Part shown: piece after piece, positions 38,701 to 53,700 of the stretch | How positions within the stretch are numbered: the first letter of the stretch is position 1 | Layout of the letters: every line of letters begins with the position of its first letter | Translations under genes and position numbers: made by a program | The notes under the pieces: model-generated | Database searches by the model: none | The model's input: only the letters and a program-made list of their open reading frames with translations | Told to the model about the DNA's origin: nothing | Assembly: GCA_948099385.1 (NCBI GenBank) | Contig: CANUEZ040000001.1 | Coordinates: 1,562,501 to 1,626,500 of the forward strand | Origin: Fasciola hepatica | Taxonomy: Eukaryota; Platyhelminthes; Trematoda; Plagiorchiida; Fasciolidae | Direction: 5' to 3' | Length of the DNA: 64,000 bases

Positions 38701-41700
38701 TGCGATTTTCGATATGCCACTAAAAACAATCCACAGGCTGCAGATGTCCTTCGTAGATGACCCCACGTAGTCTCCCAGCAAGACGGTTTGCGCCCCTCTG
38801 CTCTCTTTTCAGCTTTGACACTTTTGTAGCCGTACGTGGGAACGCAGTGGGCCCCCTTTATTCCAGTCTAGGTCGTACGTGGGAGGCATAAAACACTTTG
38901 AAAGCATCAAGTGCGAGTTGACCAAATGACCGACGAATAGATCTAAGGATACTCCACACAGAAACACAGTTTTTCCGTGCTGATTTTCGTTTTTAGTGAG
39001 GAAGTCACAATCATACGCAGGTCTTTTTCACAAACGGACCGGCTAAAGAATATCACATTCAAAGTTTGTAAAATGACTGATTTATTTCCGCACGGTCATG
39101 TGTACACACTTGTTGGTATTGGTCGAAAGGGACCATAGATCAGACTATCGTTCAAGGGCCTTGAAGTTTTCCTGAAACAAGAATCCGTCTGCAATTGATG
39201 TGATCGTACGCCAAATCCTATAGTCGTTCGCATAAATGAGACACACTGATTGGCAAATTGTTGGTGGATCATTTATATAACCCAGAAAGAGCAAGGGTCT
39301 GATCCTTGCATCACATCATTAGTAACCACCTGCAGTGTCGACATTGGTTGTGCTATTCGTACTGCAAATATTCTCCATTCTAGGAAATGCGTGATGTATA
39401 GAAACAACGGATTACCTATCAGGTGTTCGTGCAAAACTTTGTCAGAAGCTCGCTAAAGTTCACAACGATTGTCTCTGAAAAGTACCCCTTGGTCTTGATA
39501 TTCGTACAGTGTTACCGTGCTAGTAGCAAGTTTTCTAAGCACAACCTGTTTTTCCAGAAACCGTGTTGTTCCCGGAGTAACTGGTTGTTTTTGCTGATAT
39601 GTTCCCAGAGTCGAGTGGCCAGAAGCCGTTCTATAACCTTTCCGATCGCACGTGTTACACTGACTGGTCGGTGCTGACTGCCTCGATCTTCACTCCACCT
39701 TTGTTTATAGTGGAACAACAATAGCTTTTCCCACTCCTGAGGGAGTTATCCAGTTGATAGCGACGCGCTGAGCAGTCTTATGACTGGCTGAGTTAATCTG
39801 CCAAACAGTTTTCTTACCAATAAAGGATGCACACAATCTGGTTCGGGGGATTGGTTAATTTTGTCGGTACGCGTGGCGGCAGCCATCTCTTCCTCAGCAG
39901 TCTCCGCATACGACATACGAGGAGTGTCTACTACAATATGTGGGAAACCATGATGCGAAATTTCAAGAACATAGACTGACAAGTAGCGCCAACATACCCG
40001 AGGGAGTTAACATCCCGCAGGGTTGCAAAGTAAGCTATAGTTTTTGTCCCCCATCGCAGATTAGCGAACAAACGTTTGGGTGCACGAACTGAGTTCACTG
40101 CTAGAGTCTCCCCGAATATGCGTCTCGTTCCAGTTAGGTGCACTGATTACAGACGCTGCGATAATAGTCGTATCCTTCTTTGTTTGACTGGTGTGCCACC
40201 CATGCACGATTTAGACGTTTCAAAAGCCGTCTGAGTTACGAATCAATCCAAGGACCTTTTGCAAGCGGTCTCTGTCTGGAAGGTGGAGCAAAGATTTGAC
40301 ATAGCTGAAGTAACGTTCTCTTCACATAAGCATTATACTAAGATTGTGTGATGAAATCAGGAAATAAAATAAAAGTATCATTGGGAATATGCAGTCTAAA
40401 TGGGAAAAGGCAGTCATTTTCTCTCTAGAAAAAAGCATGTTTGAATTTAGAAGTCTAGAGTGCACTGTTTGTTTTCATGCATAGAAAATTGGTGTTTTTT
40501 GAAACCCAAGTATTAGAGGTGAAAATTCCATTTACGTTAGAAAACAATGGCCAATTAAGCACAATGATGAAAAGAGCTTGATGGTTCAGTTCTAGACTAC
40601 GGGTTGAAAAACGAACACGAAACCGTGATGACTAATTTTACGGATCCCAGTTCGTCTCTTCATTACGTGATTTCTCATGAGCTCAGTGGGCTGGGAATAT
40701 CCAAAATCGTCCAAAGGTTATCGCACTATTAGGAATAACTGGTAAACAATTCTGATTGGAGAAACGACGTAAGATCCCTCAATAGGTCGGGCGTGGCATG
40801 GATCTGACCGACAGTGGACTACCGTCTACCACTAAAATGATCGGCGATGCCAGAAGAGGCAGTAAACGTTTCAGTCCATTCAAACACAGCGGGAAGCTAG
40901 CTCGCAAAACCACAAGCGTGAGGTGCCAAGAGAGCTTGATAATCAAAGCTACTTAGATTGATGTTTACTTAACGTGAGAGGATGGGAGTAAATAACTTAA
41001 GTCCAGTTCGGACATAAATGAAGTTTTAAGAGCATTTAGGTTTTGTAAATCGTGGAGAAAGTATACGATGGCCAGCTTTTTGTAAAATATAAATGTAACG
41101 TATACATGCTTTAGAAAAATGAGCTCCAATTTGGTCTTGAATTAGCTGAAGAGTCCTAGGTTTTCAGTTTCCAGAATACAGCGGTATTCCCACCTGTGTT
41201 CTAGAAGAACTTTGCTGGTTATTCCCAAGCCATGAAAGGTCACGGTGCGCATGTGGCTTTGTTTATTGGAGAGAAGCGCAATATCCAAAGTTAAAAAAGA
41301 TGTAGGAATTGTGATTTTTATGATGTTGATAAGGCAACGTTGATGTAATTCGCCAATGATTCGGTTACCGTGGGTAATCCTTCTCAAGGTGGTGTAGGAA
41401 AGTGTAACTTGTCAGGAGAGGGCTGAGCTACCTGCGAACCTCGGGGAAAGTACCGAGGTTTGATGCGCCCAAATGAAGCGTGTCATCATTCATTATGTCA
41501 GATTTGATTAAAATACAGTTTTAGGTGAATATCTACGCTTGGGTGCAAAAAAATATACACGGGACTCAAAAGTAAGTCGACTGAACAACATATCAATCAG
41601 CGGAAGTGAGATGTAGATTACAAATGAAAGGTATGAGTCATCTGTATGTAAACGACCAGAAAGCTCGTACTTTCAGTTGGTTTCAACATTGTGGGAGAGG

Positions 41701-44700
41701 GCGTTATCCTTTTTGACTATTTAATTCATGATTTTCCTAAAGGCTTAAGCGAATCTGGTGGTCGTTTACTGTTGCAGCTTGAAGCAGTCAAATTCCCATT
41801 AGGGTTTACTGGATGATAAAAATGAAAAAAATTAGGGATTATCTTGCTGGGAAAAGAATTCGGTATCGTTTTATCTGGAAGGATTTTGTAGCTGTTTTAT
41901 GAGAAGCGCTGTAAAAGTCTATGCTGAAAGTAGGTAAAAAGGTCCAATGCAAATTGCCCATAATAAGATTATCTTTTCCTACTGTTACAGGTGAATTTTC
42001 TGTTTTCACCCATTAAAGAGAATACGCACCTATCGTTCACATTTCCAGCCGGGAATTTTACAGCAAATAAACTATGTTTTGTGTTTTTCATCTAAGTTTC
42101 GTGTGCGTCTGTTTGACACAGATCACGTTCGTGCTCAAAATGTAAATTTGTTGGTTGATAAGTCACGCACATCTGTGCCGCTCAGACCAAGACGCCTGTA
42201 TGTGTTTTCGCATAAAGTTATGCAGTAATATCTCGCATATAGTACTGGGGAACAAGAAAACGGATATGGCACGCTACGTGTGGCCATATTTATGAACAGC
42301 ACATCGGTCAGTAAAATGACATGGAATTGAAGTCAGTTAGAAAGAACGCGTACACTTAGTGCGGTCAATCATGAATACCACACTGTGCACTCAGTGCGAA
42401 AGTTTGCTCAACATTCGCACACACTTCGGATCGAACAAGCCCAATGAGCGAGCAAATTCGTGTTAACATTATTTGCTAAATAACTCTGACTGAACGAGAA
42501 TAATGACCACTTTATATTAAGCATAAGTGAACTTCAGTGCTACCTTCAAGATGGGGTATTGAAAATGAGATTTGGAGACCGAATGGAAAACTAAGTCAAC
42601 TCATTCGGGGCGTCAAGATTACTGTTGTTTTCATGTACCCTGTACAAAGTATATATTTGTTTCCCGGGGTTTCATTGGTTTAGAAGTGAACCATATACAA
42701 TCGTCAATATTGATCTTTTTTCCCTGAAGTCGAAATCAATCCTTTCTATAAGCTATTTATACCATTTCTGGATCTCCTTCTAGAATAAAATCTACCTTTA
42801 ATGATGGATGATCTCATTCATGCTAACAGAACGACGGGTTTCCTTTGGATTTACGAATTTCTGAAATTCCGCCATAAGAGAGAATTCCGTTTTGGACAAA
42901 TTAACCATAAACCTGCCGAGTTTATTAATATCACAATGTGTCTGTATCTTATACAAAATGGAAAGCCCACTTGTAATTTTAGCATCCAAACATCCAGTGC
43001 CGTAAGACAGAATCAAACCAGCAACCTTCCGCTTACCAGGCAGATGCTCTACCAGTTGATCTGTCGCGTTACGGCCAATCGGATGAGAATAACACAACTA
43101 GATATCAAGTGATCCCACTACGTCTGTTCCATTCCCATTTACTACTACCTATAAGGTGCACTTTCCTCGTGCCAGTAGTGGATTCTGCGAATATATTTCA
43201 ACGCATATTAGATTGCTTTCCGCCGCAGGCTGTTCGGTCAACTTGGAACTGACCGATAAGCCTACCTCAGTAATTGAAACCAGAACAGTTGCTGTGTATC
43301 ACCGGAATAGGGGTTTACTCATCATTGGATATTCACTTGTGTTATTCATCCCGGAATTACTTTATTACGATAATTCAGTCAGTAGAGCATTTGCCCAGTT
43401 AACGGAAACTTGCCGGTCTGATTCCGGTTGGCGAGATTGGACGTTTGGATGCAGTAAACACAAGTGGATTTTCATTATCTATAATCAAAAGTCACTGAAC
43501 TGATAGCAAATTTGTGAAAAACCACACCCTGCTAGTTCTAAAATCAAACATTTATTCAAACACCACTCACAGATTCACATTCACAATATTTTGCCCAGTA
43601 ACACCACCCCGCTGTGAAAGCAGCCATTTGTGCTGCCTTATTTTGGTTTTCCTCTTGTTTATTCTTCTGAGGTACTGAAATATTTACATATCCTCTAAGC
43701 TATGTCTTCAGTATTTGTCGCCAAGATGAAACATTGTGTCCGGTCGTAGAGTGGCCTTTCCGACACTAAAGTTTCTTCGAATGCAAAAAGAAGACGCTGA
43801 TACTTTTCGCCGAGCCTTAGAAGCGATCTTCACAATCGATCAAGACAAGGAACAAAGGCTTGGAATTGTCCCTTGCAGTAGAGCTCTTTGGTACCTATAA
43901 TTATGAATTTCTCTGATGTGACTTATGTATGTTCAGAAAACCCAATCCTCCAATGATGGTATTAATGTCACCCAATTCAACCCTACCTATATAGGTTTTA
44001 CCAGTGACTCCTCTTTCGTTTTCTCCTCATCCCGAAACTTTCTCCATCTATAATCAACAAAGTTTAATTTCTTCGTGAGCCCAAAGCATGATCTTCAGGT
44101 CTCTTTGGCTTCTCTGCAATTTCGAAGCACGGAGGTGCCCCGTTTACGACACCCATGGGAACTTTGGTAAACGAATCCCTGATTATTTATTCAATTCATG
44201 AATTTTGGGGACCACTCATGCCTGTTTCGATTCCCGATGGCCTCAACCCGTGTGGCAAAGAAAAGCGTTTTTCTGTAATGGACCTTAAATCGAGTGTTCC
44301 AAAATGTACTGAGGAGCTTAGTCATAGTCGTCATCAAACCCATTTAAATGTCCCTCGGATCCTCGTCAGCTTATCTGCAAGCCCAAAAGACCCACTTCTA
44401 ATTCTGTAGGTTCGCCAACTCATTTCACTGCTACATCGTTGGAAGGATCTGTACGAACTTCTTTCTCGTTTTCTTCAAAGGCTTGAAGCAAACTCTTACT
44501 TCGACTTATGACCCCTCCCACGACAGAGAATATGGCAAATAAATACAAACCGCTTCTCAACACTCGCGTAATGCTCCAGGGTGCTGTGTTGTTCTTTTTT
44601 ATATTTTCCAGGTTTATTAGCAAAGCGCCATTATCCTCTTCGTCAGTGTTCCTTAAGAATCCTGTCCATGTTGTTCTTTGTTAGGCCATTTTCGCTTCCT

Positions 44701-47700
44701 CAGACTTCAGGACATTTAGTGAAAACTTGTTTCAAAAGGAACGCTATTAAACCCAGCCCGGTTTAAAATTGGCCCCATTCCAGTGTCTTGAACGTATTTT
44801 TACCATTTTATTTTCCAGCGGATTCAATTCCCGTAGATTTTAAATTAGATTGAACTGTGTCCAATAGATGAGAGTCAACTATCCAATAATCCTCGATAAG
44901 CATCTCACACTCAGCATTGTGAAGCTAGCTTTTTCCTCGGAGTTTATTTTAAGTACAGAAATTCAAACATTTCTGGGCACCGGAGTCAGTAAATCCTGAT
45001 TTCGTCTTCTCGTATGTTCTGCCTATCTTGTTATACCGTTTACGTGACATTCTCTCCGGACTTTTGAGTTTGAACCTTTGTACAGTGGTTCGGGGATTGG
45101 TAGTCATTAGTCGTGCTTCATCTATCCCCACTTACACTCTCTTGGTTGAGCCGACCGATCAGTGTATCGTGTCTTGGTAAGCCATGGCACCTCGGTTCCT
45201 GTATAAACCTGCACAAAACCTCCGCCATATCCTATCTGGCTCGGGTTTTGGCCAACGCGGAAAGAATAGGAATCGGGCTACTTTAATGCATCGATAATCA
45301 AGTAGTTTAGTAGGATACGGACTTTATTTCTAACTCGGATAATTGCGAGTTTATGGGAGTGAGTGCATCACATGGTTTCAAATCACGGTATAATGGTAAT
45401 GATCGCATCTAGCCTGCAGGGTACTCTAAATGCACTAATAGTCATTAAAGAATATGTTTTTGTTAAAACGGGAAAAATGAGTTTTTGTAGATAGTCTAGG
45501 ACAGTGTATAAACCAAACTAATTTCATAAACAATCTAACAGATTTCCTAAACCACCTAAATAGAGATGATTCTCAGTTAATTACGGCTTGTATTGGGCAG
45601 AATTTGATTGGTTTATTGGCGGGAACAAGGTTTACTTGTGTGTGTGTGTGAGTGTGTGTGTGTGTGTGTGTTCCTGACTGGTCTGATGCGGTGGAGTGCA
45701 TTTTTGCTTTGATTTTATGATCGAAATTTATTCTATTGATCAAAACAGAATGGCATCATTTCGTAGTTTGCTGACTAGGGTTATTACTTATTTATCATGT
45801 GATTGTGTGCAAAAATGTTTCCACTCAGATGTGTCTGCTGTGCACATGCAAACTGTTCTCGGAACTCAGTGTTCGGTAAAATAATTTTATTTATTTTAAT
45901 TACGTCAAACCTGTTCAAAGGTTAGTAATTGATGTGCGGTAAAACGGTTTGAGCGCGGTAGTGGTGAGTAACTCAAACTGCCCACCACCTCAAATAAAAC
46001 CCAGGTGGTATAAAACAGCTAACTGTTTCCAGTGGTTCTTGTTTACACGGGGTCACCTCCTAACCAAATAATACATTTGGAGGTCATTGTGAAACAGCCG
46101 CGAAAGTTTATTTTATGACCCTAATGTAAAACCAACATCCGTATGAGGATGGAACATTATTCAGCTGTAACACTGATCACCCCGGAGATCGCAAAATAGA
46201 GAAATAGCTGGTTGCCCGAAAAAATCTCTGATAAGAAAACCCTTGAATTTCTACCGAAAAAAGGAACTGTTTGCGCTGCGCTCGGCCGCTTGTTTTGCGA
46301 CCTGTGACTGGCGTTTATATGTGCTTGCAAAATAACGTAATAGCTTTTGGATGGACCCAGGCAACTAACTGAAAGTTTAATTGGAATGTCCAAGAGTGCA
46401 TAAAATCACATGCCTGATTAGCAGTTCTGGATATATCTGCAACCCAAATTTAGGGGACCGTACAAATACCACAACAATTAGCTGAAATATGCTATGTTCT
46501 ATGTGCTGACCATTACTGAGCACCATACTGACAGTTTTCTCGGATCTGAGGTAGAAACTATGCGTTCCTGAGATGTATAGTGCTCTTCGAGTGCCAAAGA
46601 TATCCTTTCTTGTACTCAGAACTGAGTCTTTCGTGGAACAAATTGTTATTTAGTTGTGAGAAAAACAAGATGTAATTTGGATTCCAGATCCTCCATCTAC
46701 TAATATTGTTTGAAGTCACGTGTACCAAACTGATTTTTTGGTAGCTAAATTAGAAACCGTGTTCTTGATTTCAGCAAATAGTCATATCGCCACACAGTAT
46801 GATTTTTTCTGTCATAACCTGCAGGCTTGAATCCCGCATGTTAGTCTCGATTTTATCGTGTGCCAACCAAACGAAACAATATTTTCATCAAACGTTTACA
46901 TGAATTCCACTACGAATTCACTGTGAAACTTGCTGTTCTCAAATTCACCCTTTTGGGATGAGTTATTTTCTACTGTTTCCAGCATCTTTCCAGATTTTAC
47001 TGATCTTCTTCGGATGATAAAACGAGCACTTTTATATCCCGGTTTTTAGCACACAGGACATTTTGTGTCCTTTCCCTCCTAGTCAAACTCACTGGTCACT
47101 GGCAGATGACAACAAACAAACAGCGGCTCAAAATCGAGCGTCATGTTATCCAATTTAAATCAGTAGGGTGCACAAATTAGAAAAAGAACGAGCGAAGAAA
47201 TCATCCGTAGACATCGATGAGCCTACAGTGTCTGCTATCCACTCTCTATTGAAGTACTTGTCTGAAACCCTTGTTTTCTTAGCATTTCCACTAACAGAAA
47301 CAGAATTTTGGTATATTTTTGATATGAAGCAACCTTTGTTTAAGTTTTTAGCACCGTTTTACAAGCTGACAACAGGTGCTTTCAGTGGTAAGTTAGTCGT
47401 TTCACTCGTTGCGGTTAGCAGATTTTACTTCACTACGTTGAAGTCTTTCGATTACGTACTGGGAAAATAAACTCAATTGTGCGACACAAAGAATTAGACC
47501 GAGTGGCATTTTTGAACTGAAGATGTAATCATGTCTGACAGGTCAACGGTTTGAGACCAGACTTAGTTCGCTCTCTCCGAGCCAGTTGATGGACTGCACC
47601 CTTTTCTAGCCTCTACGTCGCCACAAAAAGAACTCCTGCGAATAAAGAGAGAAGCAATTTACCGATAAAACCTCCAGGAGACGGACAAGGGAGTGGAGTA

Positions 47701-50700
47701 CTTGAGATTTCTGTCGACCACCGGAGACGTATTCGTACTTTACTGGGCAGCTATCTCCTGACTAAGTTACCCTGTTCCAGTCCAAAGCACGCTACTTCGC
47801 CCACGTTCCGCTTGCTCCACTGAGTGCATGATGTTGAGGATTAAATCTGGGAAGCGGATCAATAATAACGCACCAGATAAGACAACATATGGCAAGATGA
47901 ATAATTAGGTCTCGTGACAGACCAGAAGAAGTTCCTCCTCGGGAGCTTCAGTCTTGTCCTAGTGCTGGACTAATGCCCCACTGCCTTTTGGGTGAGACTT
48001 TTGAATCAGAGGCTCCTGTTAAGTTTCCCAAAAGAAAAACCCCTTCTGCGATATATGCGACCTCCCAGAACCCCACATCATTCTTAACTTTTGCCAACCT
48101 GAGCCTTCTGTGGCGCCGGCTTGACAGCCTATTGTCTGTCAAGGCTCGATTGTACACTACAACAGTTAGATTCATCGTTTCATACGGCTCAGAAATGTGA
48201 CCGTTACGAGTAGAAGATGAGCTAAGGACCACTTTGTAGTATCACTCGATTATTTTAGGAACATCATATCGGTAGTGATAAGATTTGGCGTAGGTTTTTG
48301 TGAAATGGACTTCATCGGATTACACTGTTCTCCGAAGCAAATAGTTGCTGGAAGGTAAGTTGAGGTGGGTTATCCATGGCATGCAAAGTAGGATGAAAAT
48401 CTTGACCAGTGCACTTTACCAAGTAGGACGTGTTAGACTTCCTTTTTGGGCTGCAAGAGACCCGCCTAATTGCTGGTTAGGGGCCTGAGGAGTTGTGGCT
48501 AGTGGCTTAGTTCCATTAGGGCTTTTTCTTTTTTTCGTAGTTTAAGCTTAGTACTTTGTTTTCGAATAATTTTGAAGTTAATCTTCTATTTATTTTAACC
48601 TCGACTTGAAGATACTGCAATGTCGCAGCCTAAAAGCACAGAAATTCGAGGTTGATTGTTGAAAGAACAAATGAACAAACGAGAAGGAGGGCTGCTAACA
48701 GTCACACTGATTTTGCGCTGAGGTTCTTTTCAAGTGTAAATAGATTCCTTAAAATGACTCCAGGTGTGGTTGTCCCTATCGAGGGTAATACTTGATTCGT
48801 GGTATTAGTTACTGAAACGTTTCAAGCCAATCCTGGATCCATGCATTCCATAGAAATTGGACAATATTTGTTGCCGTAAGCCGTTATAGATTTTGTCCTT
48901 TTTCTGCCTTGGCATAGAACTGTAAAGATTTCTAGTGAAGAATTATGACTAATATCACTAGTCCACGGTGACCTACATTTCCAGACTTCGATCCAATCGG
49001 GTATGATAACATTCCTCTGGTAAGCACGAAAAATAACCAGTTAGATTGGTTGTTAATCAAGTGTTAAATCGTTTTTTACGTTTTCAATGTTGTAGTGTTC
49101 AATTAAAAATACTAAACGCGGATTTTGAAACCCGAGATTGGTTTATTTTTTCATATTGTCTTCGTTTATTTATGTTCTGCTCACATCGTACTGCTTTCCT
49201 GTTGCGGACTTTTCCTTGTTACCAGGAGAGAATTTCTGCCAACTTGTGTTCACTGTGTGCTGTTTTGCGTTGGTTGTTTAAGAGGTTCTGTTATGAGGGT
49301 GTTGGTTTTAATCCTTTCCTCACAGCTGGTCTTGATATTTATGTTGTAAATTCAGATCAACAGGAATTCATTGGTACACCGGTTAACTTGAACCGTGTAG
49401 TTTACAAAAAGCTTTATTTAAGTTAGTAATTGTCCTTCGCCACCACCAGTTTACTTTCGAGACCGGTATACTATTGTATTTCATCGCATCTAATTCAGAG
49501 TGTTATCGCTGTAACGACATGATGTTTCCAGTCACGTATCTCACCACTATTTGCTCGCAGCTTCAGTATTCAACTCTTAGTAGCAAGTTCACTTTCACGA
49601 AAATCTTCGAAATTTCCTCTCCATCCAGTTTTGGTTGATTTTTTGATAGTCTATTCTTAATCCTACAATGCTGTAATTCGAGGGTTATTGTATCGTCCGA
49701 TTATTCCCACTGACCCCGCATTTTGGTGAACAAGCTCATTTTCAGTGATTCACAATCACGCCATTGTATCATAAAATATTATAGCTAAAAGTAACGGAAC
49801 CAATTGGAAGGATACTCTTGATTTAAACAGTATAATGCGTTGTCAAAAGGGACTTCCTCCGTGTGGTTGAGCATTCGGCAATATCAATGATTTTGAGCAC
49901 GAAAGACATCAGTAATACGTTGTCTGATGCACTGCGGAGCGTTCTACTGCATTTTCACCGACTCATACTACAATCAGTGTGATCGTTTTATATAGCGAGT
50001 TGAATGTTCCCATGCGACTGTAGATTAATGTTATAATTAATATTACTATCGAACCTTGTTAATTATGTATACCGAGTGTAGAGTCATCCTTGATTCCAAC
50101 TCTACAAATAGAGAAACGGGTAACAAAGAGGGGAGGGTAAATGAAAGCAGATTTTCGACCGTTTCTTCTCACGGGTTTTGCGACTTAAAAGTTTGACCCG
50201 GTGTTTGAAGATCCCAGAAGTTTTGTGTAGGCCACACAGTATTTGCGCCATTAGCTTCGGTTCTGAATCATATCTCTCAGCGTCTTAGAAGAAAGACGAT
50301 TATAATCCTTTGGGCCCCAACCAGGGATTCGGGAGGCACCAGCTGAGACCAGTCATACCAAGGGGGCGAACAAAACTCACAATATGGCTAATGATGAAAA
50401 AGCACACGGAAAACATGTTGTAGAGTGATTACTTCTGTCAAGAAGCCGCTATCCGCACGCTACACACGACGGAGGACCTCGTCGTTGCCCATTTAACGCG
50501 AGAAACGATTCAGAGAAATAGGTGGTAAATTACGGAGAATCATCTAGCATTCTCAGCGCCAAGCGGCCAGGATTCGCAGCCATGGAACGAAACGATGAGC
50601 TTTTTGACACTAGAGGCATGACCGTTCAGTAAGAGACGGATGTCGTGGCGACACCAGAAGTGGTGCAAATTCACGAAGGCCAGTCTGGCCTTCATTATTC

Positions 50701-53700
50701 GTGACGTGGTCTCTACAACACCACTCCCATCCGCAATGAACCTCCGATATACTTAAATCTACCACCTAATTCCAACTGCCTGCTACGAAGAATGAGTGAA
50801 GTCATCGGCTCCTGCCAGTCTTGTAGAAGCGGTTTGCAATTGGGTGTGACAAAGCACATACCAAATCGGACACCTAAATCGCCAAGCTGTCTATAACTCG
50901 TTGCATTGCTTATGCATTGCTACTCAGCAAGACGATTTCTTCTGCATATTCCAAGTCGGAAACTTTGTCCCCTGGGAGGAATTCAACCCGACCGCTTGAA
51001 AGACCAGACAAAGCCTTTAGTAAACATAATGGCAGAGGTGAAGAGAAATGGGTATATAGGGCAGTCTTGGCACACTTCACTGAAGATGACAGAGATTGGC
51101 GAAAGCTGGCCGTAGGCTCTAATCCGACCTGAGTTACTCGGTATAGCTCTTTGAGGGCCGGTACTTACTTCCCAGGTAATCCATTACTCAAGAGGCAGTA
51201 CCATGGCACAATCTTGTTGACGGATTAAAAGGCGGCGCGAATTTCCAGTAAAATAATGACCGCTGGTCTCTGGAAGTTATAACAGGCTCAAGTGGTTATC
51301 GCGGAGTGAAGATTTGATCGATACACTCACGATCGGCGCGAAACTCAGCTGGCTTTTTATGAGCCACACCTACGGCATGTGGAGAAAAAAACTGACTCAA
51401 AAACGGGGAAGGTACTTGCTTTGAATTTTAAACCATTGAGAAAAAAATGCGTAGTTCCCTAAGAAGTTCCACACCACCGTCCTAAACAAGGCTGAGAGAA
51501 GGTCATCGGAGTCAGGCGCCTTTTGACATCTCAAGGCATGAATCACTTTTCGGATTTCGGTCTCTAAGCGGACCGTGGGATGTATACATAGAAGCAGATA
51601 ATGACAAAAGCAAGTGTGGGGGCTAGCTAAACCACGCTTTAAATTGCTCCTCCCAACATTTGGGACGCTGCTGCCGATTGTGAATTGGCGAATCGTCAGC
51701 TTCACATATTGTTTCATTTACAGCTAGTTGTTTCCTACCGGTGATACGGATGAATCGAAACATCTTGCGGGAGTTTTTTGGGACTGCTTCATGTTCAAAC
51801 TCAGATGCACGTTGCCGCCACCAGGCTTCTCGATCCTTACTTAGGCTGGCTTTGAGATCACGTTTCAAGATGACGCGTGCACCTTTATGTTCACTACCGA
51901 CCGGGGTTGATTGGTATGCATCGTGAAGACGCATAGTCAGAAAGACCCAGGGTCTCACTACGTGGTGTGGTAGACCACAACATGCCGCGGAAGAAATTTA
52001 CAGAGCATTCCTAACAAGGGAGCAGTGCCCATCGACCTTTTGGGTTGAGGCTGCTGTTAGCTTTTTATCTATCATGCTTCGGAAGTTGAATGAACTTGCT
52101 GTTTGTTTTAGTTAGTCGTAGTCTAAGCGGCACTGCATCATGCGTTTCGGACTCTCCCAAAGCACATGGACAGCTCGGTGCAGAACAAACCGTGATCGGA
52201 ATCCAAGCAAGTGGGCAAGTGAGATTGGCAATATTGTATGAAACTCTGCCATATATAGCCTAATGCAATATGGTCTACTTGAGTCCATGGAGGAGATGAA
52301 GGTGGTGGACGCCACGTGACGTACCGGTGACTGGAGCGTCTGAAGTTTGTACTGGCGAGAAAAAGGCGATGGTCAGGACGAAGAAGATTGTCGGTCGGCA
52401 TTTTCTGGTCGTGGGTAACTGGATATCAGTCGTGGTAGAGGGAACGAAAATTACATCTGGACCTCTTCCTGAGGCACCGCAGACAGCACAAGTGGCCATA
52501 CATCCTGTTGGACGAATTTAGGAAAGAGAAAGGATACAGTGAGGGCTAGAAGCGGCATGTATTATGTGAGAGAATGGTCTTACACATCATCAGCAGACGG
52601 TTTGGTTCGTTTAGCAGGCAGTACGATGGTTTAACAAACAGCCAAAACGACTTCGCCCGCCTTGAATCGAGGACAAGATTGAAGCGAATGAAGTGGACCG
52701 AAGAACCAATCACATGCCAACTGTCATCTGAACAAAAAAACTGATTGGGTTTGTTCCCGGACTAGTCATTCAGAAGGGCTCGCTCAGAATAACAGGTGAA
52801 CCAGTAGGTGTGCTGGCCAAGATTTGGTTATGACCATCATTCACTGTATGTAGACTGTCATTTTTGTACTAATAAATCGAGATGTTTCAAAGGAAGAATA
52901 ATCTTCTCACTAGAGCCAGAGGGATAGCCCAGAACAGGTTGCGTCTGGTGTGTTTGTGAATCAGGTATTATAAGGCAGCAAGTAGTGTCCGTGTAGATCG
53001 CTTGAGACTTTGTGTGCAGTTGCACTACTCGGTCACGCAATCCAAAGTAGGCCTTTTTGTTCGAGGATGCACATCTAGGCTTTACACCACCACGTGCGAC
53101 CTGCAAGGCAGAAGAGACGTTCCAGGTGAGTCAGTGGCCTGCACTGGTTCATGCGCCTTCCCTAAAATATATTGTGATGTTCAGTACGACTAGGAGCCCC
53201 AGCATATTTAGTGGTGAGCCATATTCGCTCCGTCGCAGTGCTGTCCTCCTATATGTGTGTGGTTTCGTAAGCTAGCACTTGCTGAGCTGGTAGCCCGCTG
53301 CATCTTGGCACTTTTTTGCTTCCTATGCACGACCTTTTATTCGGCAAATCCGGGCTCAGAATACTCGCGATTATCCTCGGAGTTGACTGCCGTTCCTCTG
53401 TCCGCGACTTGGAAATACACACGGGGGTATGTGGCTCTGTCCTTCGTCTGGAACTAAAGAGGATCACACAAAAAATAATTCATGCAATGAATGATATCAA
53501 ATGAGCTGGAAGTTGGCAACCGGGAACATTTCATCAAGGGAAGGCTTATGTGATTAGCCATTCTCGCTGCTTATACAATTTGGTGTTAGATGGGGTTATT
53601 TACTAGTGCCTTTATGTATGTTAACATCCTTTGGTCGCTTGTGATGCAGATGACGGCAAACGACGTATTCAGATTAACGGAATGCTTTGTCTTCTACAAG

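Noticed and set aside
42999..43075. Functional tRNA-Thr gene.
   Set aside because: It has about five extra bases before the D arm and a mismatched T stem, and it lies inside a repeat unit shared with copy B, so a tRNA-derived repeat is more likely.
47168..47470. 100 codon plus-strand ORF as a candidate gene.
   Set aside because: No recognisable domain or flanking signals; length is within chance expectation for this sequence.
49046..49426. 126 codon plus-strand ORF as a candidate gene or transporter exon.
   Set aside because: No known motif, AT-driven aromatic composition, and the transporter alignment leaves no room for an extra exon in this intron.
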